Source of the DNA: Trichaptum fuscoviolaceum
Lineage: Eukaryota > Basidiomycota > Agaricomycetes > Hymenochaetales > Trichaptaceae
Assembly (NCBI GenBank): GCA_910574455.1
Contig: CAJSYZ010000001.1
Location: 2,277,424-2,341,423, forward strand
Direction of reading: 5' to 3'
Length of the DNA: 64,000 nucleotides
Both the position numbers and the translations under genes were made by a program. Positions 1-9,686 of this stretch are shown one piece after another. The notes beneath the pieces were generated by a model that saw only the letters and a program-made list of their open reading frames with translations, did not search any database and was not told the DNA's origin. Numbering within the stretch: the first letter of the stretch is position 1; the number at the start of each line of letters is the position of its first letter.

Positions 1-2037
1 TCGCCAATCAAGCGTCTTCTCTAAACAGTATTCAAGTTTGCGTCGATGCTGAAAGCGTTGATCCTTACTCAGCAGGGGCAACCGATTAAATGGACATGCG
101 CACAATGAAATCAGCACGTAGACGTAGTCGATGCCTGAAGACCCTGCAGGTGATGTGGAATCTAATTAAAAAGCAAGCGGGATATTGCTCTCGGAAACGT
201 GATTAAAGCTGCTGGAGACTCTGTCGACTCAGCATTTAATTCGCCAATTTTACTACGCCTCGGTTTTGCAACTGATTTCGGAAACATTCACTCTTAGTCG
301 AGGGAACTACTTTTCGTCTGTTTACGCCACGATTGTTTTGTCCGATGTGCTTTATACACGTGTCAGATAAGCCTGAAGTATGAACACATGTCAGGGTCTT
401 TACCTTGCTGCAAGCACGCTACCCAACCCGAAGCGAAGAAAAGAGGATTGACTGTTTTCCAACTGATCTATTTGATTCGGAGACGCCCGATAGCATCTTT
501 CTTCAGGCCAGACAGGTTTCGAGATCCCAAAGTCCTGTCCACGATAGGCTTAAAGAAGTCACCTTCCGACGCGACGAAGCAATTCCGCCGGCCTCTGGAG
601 AAGAAGGCGAACACCTAAGATTCCCCGCACAAGCAAATTGCCGCATAGCGGCAGGATCATAAGAGTTCGATCGCCGTAGTCTTTCAAAGCCGAAGAGGGA
701 CTGTTCACAATGAATCCGGAGATGTACGAGACACACCCTCACGCTTGGTTATTCCGTGCAAAAAAACCGGGATGTGCCTTATGGGTCCGAGGAGCACGAC
801 CTCGGTTCAGCGTGATGGCTCACGTCCAGATGAACGCATGTTTGAAGCGCCCGTCTTCTCGGAAGTTGTGGGACCTTTCATGTCCCATATGATTTGTATG
901 CCGATCGAAAAGAGATTTTAATACTTTCTGGCCAGGAGGTGAATGAGGATGACGCGCAGCGTGAATGGTACAGCAGGCAGTCGGCGGTCGGACGCACCCA
1001 GTCACAGAGACGGGTTGGCAGGCTTAAAAAGACACGGTCGCAACATCCGAAAGCCATACAGACCATAAGTTCCCCACTTCCTCTACCCTGACCTATCCAT
1101 CCTAATGTGCCATAATGTGAGCTTGGTTTTCGCACTCTGCTATTATCAACGGAAAACTCACCCATCCAAAAGATTGTTGACGGTCGTTTCCACACTGCGT
1201 GCGGACACTTCGTGTCCATGGCCACCCGAACGCAAGATTGTCTTCGTCAAGACTGTCTGTTCAGCCGTCGACATATTCATCCGTACGGTGCGTAATGAAT
1301 AATATGATCAAGCACTGGAACACATCTAACGCGTTTAGAATCAGGTTGCAAATCACCTACATGCATACGAATGATGTCTCTTCCGGTGAAGAACCCAATA
1401 CGAATAAGCCCGGTCAAGTGCGCAGACTGCATCGCGAGGGAAACGGATCCTGCACTAGTAGGCAGATACTGAAGGGTCACAGAGTGGAACGTTCGAGGAG
1501 TCTGGTTATCAGTGGCAAGATGCAGTCACTCTATCTTGCGATGCGCCGGCGCATTAGCGAAAGTTATTTCTATGTTTTTTTATTCATGGATCAGTTTTCA
1601 TGTTGCACACATCATACAAATCGAGTAAACACACCAGGCCTGGTTTCATAATCAAATTTACTTGTATTCATATACAGATTCGGCGAATGAATTCGCATTC
1701 TGAGAGCTCAAAAAACAGCTCGAAGACATAGCGACAGCTTCTGGAGTTTGAAGCGAATGTAAATAAAACGTAGAGAGGATGACAAGAACTCTGCAAGAAC
1801 GAATCTGAAAGAAGGTTGATATTAAGAATCGGTCTTAGCCAAATTTGGAAGAGTTTAACGAACCGATCACCAAATTGGGCCACATTATAGAACAAGGTGG
1901 TTTGCTGAGGCCCACCTTGTCACCTTGTCTTAACTACATTATAAAAAGAACATAAGGGGCTGCGAGCCACAATTTTGCATCTATAAAATGCATGTGGTAA
2001 GTGACTTTGGTTCTGCTACCCTCCTCTCCGACCCACC
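1..2037. other. No supported gene; upstream flank
   Basis: Only short overlapping open frames occur on both strands here, none with a recognisable motif or a convincing chain of splice sites. A TATA-like stretch (TTATAAAAAG, about 1939-1948) lies roughly 95 nt before the start codon at 2038 and could be the core promoter of the next gene. A decayed gene cannot be excluded. Confidence 0.5.
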
Positions 2038-3988
2038 ATGTTCCCCTTTGTCTCTAGACAGCCACAACCTATACAAGTCGCCTCGAACATCGTGAATTAT
2101 GTGGCTACTGCAACCTTTCCAGAGTTACAACTCCATCCCACTACACCTCCCATGCCTATCCCCATGCATAAGAGCCATAGAAATATGCTCACGGTTAGAA
2201 TAGAGCGCAATCACCTCCTCACACAGACACAAAGGATCAGGTCCTCAAGTTTTGATGCAAGCGTTATTGAATGTAAGTCGGGGTTGGATTTGGAACCCAT
2301 GCAACTAGTCTAATGATGCATTGCAGTCATCAATAAACACCTTCCTTCCTCACCGGTTTCAGAAGACGATGCCGACACAGAAACCGGAGAGAGGCCTTGT
2401 CTCCCAGCTGCAGGCTATGTAATCGAGAATATCAGACCCAGACACCTTCGATATATAGAAGAGTGAGATTGAATCAAATCAATTGAACAAGAGTACAACT
2501 GGGACTCATCAATCTACTTTGCACTTAGGCTCGGTGTGACTTGGGTTAAAGACCTCGTTCTCGGAACTGCTCAGCGGGTGATTCAATTGACACCGGAATA
2601 CAAGAGTGCAAAAGAATGGAGCTTTACGTTACCTGATGTCATGCGCGACTCCGATTCTAACTTGTTTAGATTCTTTATGTGGGAGAAACTCGCAAACACT
2701 GCGGGACCCTCGAATGATCCCGATCCACTTTGTACGATGGTTGTTGCCTATCAGCCTCCATGGATCTTGTCTCCTCGAGATCTTGACCAGTTTGTACAGA
2801 CAAGGAGGGTAAGCGTGAATCAGTTCGCTGTAAAACGTATACATTGAACGATTTCATATAACAGATCCCCAAGTACAATCCAAAAGCCGGCCCGAATCAA
2901 GAGCGGCTGAATAGCGCTCAAAAGGTTTGGATTAAGGTATGTATCACAGCAGGAGACGTTCTGGTGCTACTCGCTGAAGATTGATGTAGCTTCTCGAAGT
3001 ATGCAAGCAACGAAACTGCCATACCTTCGTCTTAACGAACTATACGGAATGGGTCTTCGGAGGGTTTTCTCCTGGTATGTATTTTATTTGCTTCGACTCA
3101 TTTCAGGAAATCCAGCTCATGACATCGTAGGGTGGACGTATGGGTTCACGTCCAATGTTAAACACGCACGCGGAAGTACCAAGAAAGAGCTCGTTCCCAG
3201 CAAGTTCAAGAGTGAACCGAGTGTACTGGCTTGCCTTGTCTTTTGGATTCTCTCTTCGATGGAAGTCCCCGATCGTTACGAGTTACCGCCGGTGGGTAGT
3301 CAACAAACTTATACGCCTCAGGAGCTGCCTTGTCGGATGTACGACATCTTGGGGAAATGCGAACCCTATTGCGCGAAAGCTTTCCTGCCGCTTCTTTCTT
3401 TTTAATGTGCCTATGCGAAGCACTGGAGGAAATAAACCGATGCTTATTTACTTCTCAAATGTAGGTACCTGAATCGGTTGATGTGGATATGTCCGATGAC
3501 GAGAATATCGATCCTTACCAGCGTCAAGTACTCGGAGATATGCCAATCGGAAACTTCTACGCTCCATCTGAATCTTTCTGGAGCGGAAAGAGTGAAGGCA
3601 AGTCTTTATAACTAATCGTTTTCTGGCTCACCCTTACTTATGACGGAACTTCTCAGATGCGCCTACTTCAGCAGGAGTATACTTTGATTTGGATTCGGAG
3701 TCCGGTAACACACCTCCGCCGCTCATGAACGAGAACTGGACTGGCCTCAATGAACAGTCAAAGACTGTGAAAAAGCAGGTTAGGACAACCGTCAGACAAT
3801 GGGCTGTGACAGCCCGCCCTTCGAGATTTGTGAGCCCCGAGCCGATCATACCACCCCCGAGTCCTGCTATGTCCGAGTGGAGTGATATCTCAACCGCCAC
3901 TGTCAGGGCTGTTCATTCCCAGGTGTTCATTAGCCTTCAGACATGCGAGGAGGATGTTCGCGAGTACGTCTATGACCAGGAGGATTAA
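2038..3988 (+). CDS. Unknown protein of an agaricomycete-type family
   Basis: I do not recognise a function. Eight exons join in frame: 2038-2272, 2327-2462, 2529-2808, 2865-2936, 2990-3074, 3107-3291, 3465-3597 and 3657-3988, giving about 485 aa. The centre has the look of mushroom hypothetical proteins, with an aromatic-rich VAYQPPWILSPRDLD stretch, then CxxRNCHTFVLTNYTEWVFGGF and a WILSSMEVPDRYELPP segment. The C-terminal quarter is acidic and Ser/Pro-rich and is probably disordered. No signal peptide or membrane segment is seen. Two splice events are odd: the intron 3075-3106 is only 32 nt, and the intron 3598-3656 uses a GC donor. The 173-nt intron 3292-3464 is the least certain. The gene converges with the hydrolase at 4170. 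Confidence 0.65.
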
Positions 3989-4169
3989 GACTTTTGAGGA
4001 TGCAGAACCTTATGAGCCTGTTCACTCCTTGTACAACATACATTCTTTGCTTCTCGTACTTCATCGCTATTACTGTTGCTATCGTGTACCTTCAAACCTC
4101 TAATTTATAAGTTACGGGATTCAATACGTACAGTGCATACTTTAGTTACGGCGTTGTGATAAATGTATT

Positions 4170-5993
4170 CTAAAGACCAGCGAAAAGACCCCCCTCTCCT
4201 TCAACACCTTCTATATGTCCAGCATCACCAATTTCTTTATATCCCAAATCTGGTCTATCAACTAGTTGTGTCCATTCGCCGTCTGTTTCTACCGCTTGAA
4301 TCTGCCTGGGTGATGTTTCCAGGTCGTCGCCCACGGCTTTTAGCCACTCGATCACCGGTTTTATTATCCATCTCCGAACTGTGCCACGCTCTTCTGTTGC
4401 CTCAAACCAGCCGAGATGTCCGCCGCCTTCCGTAACAGCTAGAGCAACGTGCCCATTGTTTCCAACATCATAAGGCAAATGGCGAACGATAGGATCATCG
4501 GCAGCATTCACTGCAAGAAAGGGTACGCGGATGTCATTCAGGCAGTGATGGCTCGATGCCCATGCATAATATGCCTTGGCTGTGGGGAACGGGAAAGGTG
4601 GGGAAGACCCTCCAACGTTCCTCGTTAGTCGAGAGTCAACATCGTGAAGTGTAGGCGATTTGATCGCAAATAGGTCGGGCAGGATAGACGAAAGTTTATT
4701 CTCAGGAAGTTTCTCCACATAGGGCGCATTTCGCTTCATGAGATTCACGAGGTTGCTCCCCATACCTTTGGAATAGATATTACGGAGGATGAAGTTCTCT
4801 TCAAGCCTGACCGGGATTTGTCAGTGCATCATCACAAGATTTAAAACTAACACGTTCTTACCTGCTGCTGTTCAGTACGAGATCCCATGGCTGTCCAGGG
4901 CAAGTGTGAGGATATGAGAGTTCAACCGAGGAAAAGATACGCACACAACCAAGGCCGCATGCGGCACGTAGACGACATTTGTCTCCCTCTTCAGACAGAT
5001 ATCTAATCATTACGTTTGCACCTAGGGAAAATCCCAATCCGAGCAATGGCGCTCTCGGGTATTTCTGGGAAATATACACTACAGCTTGGCGAAGATCATC
5101 GGTGTGTCCGGCTGAGTAGAGCTGCCCGCTGGTGAGGGGCACACCTGCGCCTGAAAGTGATTTGAGTCAATTTCAGTAAGTTTTGCAGATGATGCCTTTA
5201 GCCGAGTTCAAACGCACACCCTCGGAAATTGACGACGATGCCTCGGTAACCTAGTCCACCCTCCTCCCTGGGTTTGATTGCTTGATGCAGTATCGCTCGG
5301 ACGTAGGACTCATGCGAACCTAATCAATGCAACGCGAATGTTCGGTAGGCTCACTCTCGATATACGTACAAGAGCTTACTGACCTCCTGTCAAGCCATGC
5401 AGAACCACGACAATGGGGGTATCGTCCGGAACAGTCCTTTCATTTACGGGTGGGGTCGAATCTAAGCCACTAAGGTCCGAAGGTCTGGGTCCACTCAGTG
5501 CTCAACAGAACGGGAGCACTTACATTGTGCCGCCATCCTTGAGACGAAGCAATGTCCTATCCTGTCGTTAGCTAGGTTCATCAGAAATGAATGTAAAGCT
5601 ATCCCCTCACCTATCGTACACAACTTTATCCACTTGCGAAAAGTCTCCGAAAACACAGTAAGCTGTTTGCTTCCGGAATGAGAGTCAAGTGAGCACAGCT
5701 GAAACGCTCCTGGTATACTGAGCACTGACCAGATGACCACTGTCATTTAATTGAGTCAATAGGGTAATCCTGACAGTCCGCAACCTTCCTCACCTGTTTA
5801 ACCACCATGCCGGGGTGTATGGCGAGAACAACGATGGACACCGTGTCTGTAGAAATGAAGACAAGGATACCTCATCCTCCGCGCCAAGCTTGTCCACGTT
5901 CTTGACCTTCAGACGAACAGGCGTCGACACTGTGTAGAGCTTTGCGACAGCGCCGGTCGATGAGGGAGACAGCCAGCTGAGCGCGGAGCCCAT
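4170..5993 (-). CDS. Alpha/beta hydrolase, EEB1/EHT1 (YheT/EMB8) family acyltransferase-esterase
   Basis: Nine exons join in frame to 453 aa, the usual length for this family: 5794-5993, 5730-5739, 5611-5669, 5524-5556, 5384-5469, 5218-5319, 4945-5150, 4862-4890 and 4170-4806. Characteristic segments in order are GHLQTAYCVFGDF near residue 70, the oxyanion loop LHGLTGG, NFRGCAGV, the nucleophile elbow GLGFSLGAN (catalytic Ser), a late Asp in NAADDPI and the catalytic His in EGGGHLGW. Yeast relatives make and hydrolyse medium-chain fatty acid ethyl esters; the exact substrate here is an inference. Start: MGSALSWLSPSS, in frame and at the expected distance from the GHLQT motif. A 10-nt exon (5730-5739) is needed to encode part of that motif. 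Confidence 0.88.
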
Positions 5994-6750
5994 GACACGA
6001 CAGGGTAGTGCAGAAAGCAGGAAATGAAGGAAATCCGCGAATAAAGTAGCCGAATGTCTTGAGCCAGCTCTTGTCCATGACGAATACGGACAAAATAAAC
6101 ACTGGCATGTGAAAAGTACAACTTTGAAATTGACTGTAAATCATCAGGGAAACTACTTTCTGCTGAAAGTGACTTAAGTGTTACTTAAACGTCCTGAGAG
6201 ACTGAAGTCTTAAATAAGGCAAGCTTTACTTATTCATGCATGTCCTCCCATTATTCAGGACAAGTTGGCTGAAATAAGTGCGGGCTGGCTTAAATAAGGA
6301 AAGATGGCTGAATCAGTGCTCTAAGTGTTTCAGGCATTCTGCATCCCAGTGCTCCAGTGTATCATCCTTTAATTACAGCAGTAGACAAGTGTTGTAAGAC
6401 AAATTGCAGTGCTCAAGAGTCTAAGTGCATAAGAACGATCCAAGTATTTCATTGCATCAGAAATATATAAGACAACATTATGTAGCTATCAGTGCCTCAG
6501 CGTTCAAGTACATCAGTCATTTACGCAAGACTAAGCATAGCAGTCGCTATCATGGGATCCGCCACGACATTATCCTGAACCTCTTCCGTGACGGGCAGTG
6601 GCAGGCCACATTTCGCTGCCGTGCCTTTGTTTCTACCGCTACGCCAAAGAACATGCAGAATTGAAGACTGCTCTGCGAGTCGATGGTAATATAATGTTGA
6701 GCGCACGGACAGAAACGAAAAGAAGAGGCTCACTAGTGATTGATTTGCCC
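5994..6750. other. Intergenic, AT-rich with short degenerate repeats
   Basis: No gene is supported. The stretch 6160-6430 repeats short words such as TTAAATAAGG, CAGTGCTC and AAGTGTTTCAG. Similar words occur in reverse orientation near 37140-37330, so an old dispersed repeat is possible but unproven. Confidence 0.4.
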
Positions 6751-6836
6751 TTAGAAGTCTACGCAGTCCGTAGCCGAATCCCATTTTGAAGCGTCGTCCT
6801 CCTCATGATCACCATCTCCACCTAAATCCTTGTCCT

Positions 6837-7005
6837 TGTCCTTGCCCTCGCCCTCGCCGTCGTCCTCGCCCTCGCCCTCGCCGTCGTCCTCGCCCTCGCC
6901 CTCGCCGTCGTCCTCGCCGTCGTCCTCGCCCTCGCCGTCGTCATCGCCCTCGCCGTCGTCATCGCCCTCGCCGTCGTCATCGCCCTCGCCGTCATCATCG
7001 CCCTT
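6837..7005. repeat. 18-bp minisatellite in acidic coding tail
   Basis: A tandem array of about nine units with consensus CTCGCCCTCGCCGTCGTC on the plus strand. On the minus strand it reads as Gly-Glu-Asp-Asp repeats inside the former C-terminus of gene A. All unit lengths are multiples of three, so expansions keep frame. The plus-strand Ser/Pro and Arg/Pro frames across it are shadows. Confidence 0.9.
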
Positions 7006-7157
7006 GCACTCAATCTTGTCAACTCCCTCGTCCCCGCTCTCACTCAGGTTGTCGTCACCCTCAGCATTAGCATGCTCGTCCTCTGCATCACCTTCCACCT
7101 CGCCTCTATACTCAGCCACCTCACGCTCTTCACCCTTATCGTCGGTTCCGTCGGTTC

Positions 7158-7165
7158 CGTCTTCC
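7158..7165. repeat. Target-site duplication, left copy (CGTCTTCC)
   Basis: CGTCTTCC abuts the left end of the hAT-like element. The identical octamer abuts the right end at 9687-9694. An 8-bp duplication is the hallmark of hAT-type transposition. Confidence 0.85.
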
Positions 7166-7245
7166 AAACACCTAATGGTGTATCTTCTGAATATAGCCCA
7201 TATTATCGGGTGAATTATTCACTCACATGAATCATTCACATGAAT
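7166..7245 (+). repeat. Left terminal inverted repeat of the hAT-like element
   Basis: Pairs with 9609-9686 in reverse complement at about 90% identity over the first 70 bases. It includes the self-complementary CACCTAATGGTG near the tip and the first TGAATSATTCA motifs. Confidence 0.85.
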
Positions 7246-7391
7246 CATTCAGCATTATATTGATAATAAATTACACCTTATAAAAAGATAGATGAATAAA
7301 TCATGAATCATTCACCGGCCAAAATAAATTATAATATTTGCTATTTAATGAATATAAACACATATTAGTATATCCTGTCTACATCTCCGGC

Positions 7392-8267
7392 TCACTCGAT
7401 GGCAATAAGGATACACTGCATTACCACCATTTTTGTCTGGATGCCGAGTGCGGAGCCATTTTCCTCACGCGCATTCTGCGTACGCGTGTGCAAGTCAACT
7501 CTCAGACGCGCCTCCAGCTTCGCAAGCATCACAGACGAGTCGTCGTCCAATTTCACCACAAAGTCCGGATGCACCCAATGCACCTGGCGGCCCGTCATGT
7601 GCCATTCTGGTCGCACAGAGTACGGGCCATGCTTTGCAAGCGGTACAACTTTTGATATGAGAATTCTGGCAGAGCGTAATTTGTGTTGTTTTCGGGCAGA
7701 GGCGCACCCACGCTTCCGTCGATGCCCAGTTTAAGAATGCATGCGTCTTGCCGTAGTTCATGTTCACCGATGGCTAGTGCAATCATCTCATTGAAAGTGA
7801 GATGGCCAATCGTGTGCATAAGGATAGGTGAAGGGGAAGAAAACAAGTTAGCGGGAAATGTTGAGACGATCAAAACAGCGAAAGGTGACGCACTCTCTGC
7901 CTCAAGTTGAATCCGCTTCTCCCAGCTGCTCGTAGGCTTACCGACCACAGACCGCATAATCGTCCTACTTGTCCCTACCCTATCATCGTCCCCCTGCACC
8001 ATTGCGACTACGCTTGTGGGACACCCAGGTGATCCGTATGAGCATGCGGCGTTCCAAGGCGGAGTCCATCGTCAACACCCCGAGAAGAATATATGTCGAA
8101 AAGTACTCATCTAGATGCACAGGAGGGAACGGTGGCGACATAACGGATGAAAGGGAGGGAACATCGGATGCCGTGAAGTCGCTGAAGGAGAGGGATGGCG
8201 AGAGGGACGCGGCGCTCAAGGAAGGCGAGACGAGGAAACAGAGCAGCCACGGCAGAGTTGAGGACAT
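7392..8267 (-). pseudogene. GT31 (galactosyltransferase-like) gene fragment inside transposon
   Basis: Three minus-strand frames carry recognisable pieces in the right order. The first is an N-terminal block with STYILLGVLTMDSALERRMLIR and a TWVSH turn. Then come TSSWEKRIQLEAE and finally the DxD-containing HPDFVVKLDDDSSVMLAKLE, which in fungal GT31-like enzymes is the UDP-sugar/metal-binding site. The pieces are broken by frame changes near 7990 and around 7600-7620, and the middle part is replaced by unrelated sequence. The copy is not functional. It lies wholly within the hAT-like element, so it was probably captured and moved. The source family is inferred from the motifs only. Confidence 0.55.
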
Positions 8268-8615
8268 GGAAGAAGGAGAATCAGTAAGATGGCGAAGATA
8301 GTGAGGACAAGAGACTTACTTTGATGTTGATGGGAGCATCAGAGTCCTCCAACATAGTAGAAAGAACAGATCGAAACGATGGCGAACGCGCCTTTGCAGT
8401 GGTATGGTCACTGTTGATTGTGGCACGGGATCACGTGACACTGACACGCCGGTGGCACGCAGTGACCACTGACCACTCTCTCTTTCGTCTCTTCCAACTC
8501 CTTCGCACACGCAGTCGTCGTATGTCCCAACCTCTTCCAGCTCAACATCTCACTCTATGGCTGCGACTCACCTGGGTAACAGACGAAGGGCGCCGTCAAC
8601 GAAGCACGCATGTGC

Positions 8616-9268
8616 AAGACGGTCCCATATCTCGATAGCGGCACCTTGCCCTTATTGCGCTCAGGACCGCGGATTCGTGCGTTGAAGCTCGCCAATTGGA
8701 CCGACAAAGGAGTGAACGTTTGGCATCATTATCGAGGACCGTACTCCGAACATGGAGTCTGCTGATCATCGTTACCGCTGTTCAAACCTAGTCTGTCCGA
8801 GGTCAGGCTGAACTTCCAATCTCGTTCAAAGATGAACTTCACTGACTATCTGTTTTAGTACTCTACCCAGTTACTGCGCTCTTTGGAGTTGGAACGGGAA
8901 CCGGTGCCTGCGCTACTCAGCCGCATCCTGCATCAACTTGGTTCGTCTTTGGAATCACTTTCTATTCCAACATGCACAACGGCCGCCGGGGTAACTTCAA
9001 TACACATCTGCGATCGCTTACGCGAAATCAAGCTCTCAAACACCTGGCCTTCTCAGTTGTCTGGGTTGCTTCTCTGCGCGTACCGATCAACGGTGTTGGA
9101 GAATGCGGCAGCGGTCACGGTTCAGTATTGGGATGAAGGCAAGAAGCACTCCATGTTACCACGTCTGAAGATCGCCTGCGCAACGACAGAAGTAGCATTG
9201 CGGAGCACAAGGAATGCACAGCGTTTTCGTGCAATGGTCGTGAGTGGATGCAGTTACTCATGTTGTTG
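8616..9268 (+). pseudogene. F-box/LRR-type protein fragment inside transposon
   Basis: The frame at 8883-9268 encodes an LRR-like segment (PALLSRILHQLGSSLESLSI, then a CDRLREIKLSNTW turn) of the kind seen in agaricomycete F-box proteins. An upstream piece near 8680 (IRALKLANW) fits the same type. No complete start-to-stop gene can be built, and no F-box is seen. It is opposite in orientation to the GT31 fragment in the same element, which suggests two separate captures. Confidence 0.4.
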
Positions 9269-9608
9269 ACAATCCCTTACTCATTCACTTGCAGCACGGC
9301 GATTCCTAATCAATATGTTCACTCGCTTCGAAGAGCCTGCGAACTTGCACACTTTGCTTTACTTCGCCGTCACACCTGCACTCACGGGTCATCTGCAGGT
9401 GCACCTGTGTTACATCCTACTATGTAGACATCATGTTATTCCCTCACTTTTGTTTGAATCATTCACCAAGTCTATGATTCATTCCCTAAATTATTGTATA
9501 TATGATGTATATTATAAAACTTAATACAAGTGAATGATTCTGTGCAAGAACTATAAATTGAATCATTAATGCAAATTCATTCATTTTGAGTGAACTATTT
9601 GATTCATT

Positions 9609-9686
9609 CACATGAATCATTCATCTGAGTGAATCATTCACCCCATAATATGGGCTATTTTCTGAAGATGCACCATTAGGTGCCTG
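9609..9686 (-). repeat. Right terminal inverted repeat of the hAT-like element
   Basis: Reverse complement of 7166-7245 at about 90% over 70 bases. Its outer 16 bases contain the TAA that now ends gene A. Confidence 0.85.

Larger units (their letters stand above)
6751..7165 (-). pseudogene. Detached acidic C-terminal coding segment of gene A
   Basis: This open frame continues the reading frame of gene A (9687-13637) if the hAT-like element 7166-9686 and one copy of its target duplication are removed. It encodes an extremely acidic tail, beginning EDGTDGTDDKGEE, passing through a GEDDGE-type repeat, and ending SATDCVDF before a stop at 6751. Since gene A now stops inside the transposon, this segment lacks a start and is presumably untranslated. 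The in-frame join across a single duplicated octamer is the main evidence that both parts were once one exon. Confidence 0.7.
7166..9686. mobile_element. Non-autonomous hAT-like DNA transposon with captured gene fragments
   Basis: A 2521-bp element bounded by terminal inverted repeats (AAACACCTAATGGTG on the left, CAGGCACCTAATGGTG reading inward from the right). The repeats match at about 63 of the first 70 bases and are flanked by a perfect 8-bp duplication. Subterminal regions hold many copies of TGAATSATTCA. No transposase frame is present, so the element is non-autonomous. The interior holds a decayed GT31-like gene on the minus strand and part of an F-box/LRR-like gene on the plus strand, apparently captured from the host. 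Assignment to hAT rests on the 8-bp duplication and CA-rich ends, not on a transposase. Confidence 0.82.

Noticed and set aside
388..892. Short overlapping frames near the left edge
   Set aside because: No motif, no splice chain and no codon-like pattern distinguishes them from chance.
6786..7213. Plus-strand Ser/Pro- and Arg/Pro-rich frames
   Set aside because: They are antisense shadows of the GC-rich 18-bp minisatellite, whose minus-strand frame continues gene A.
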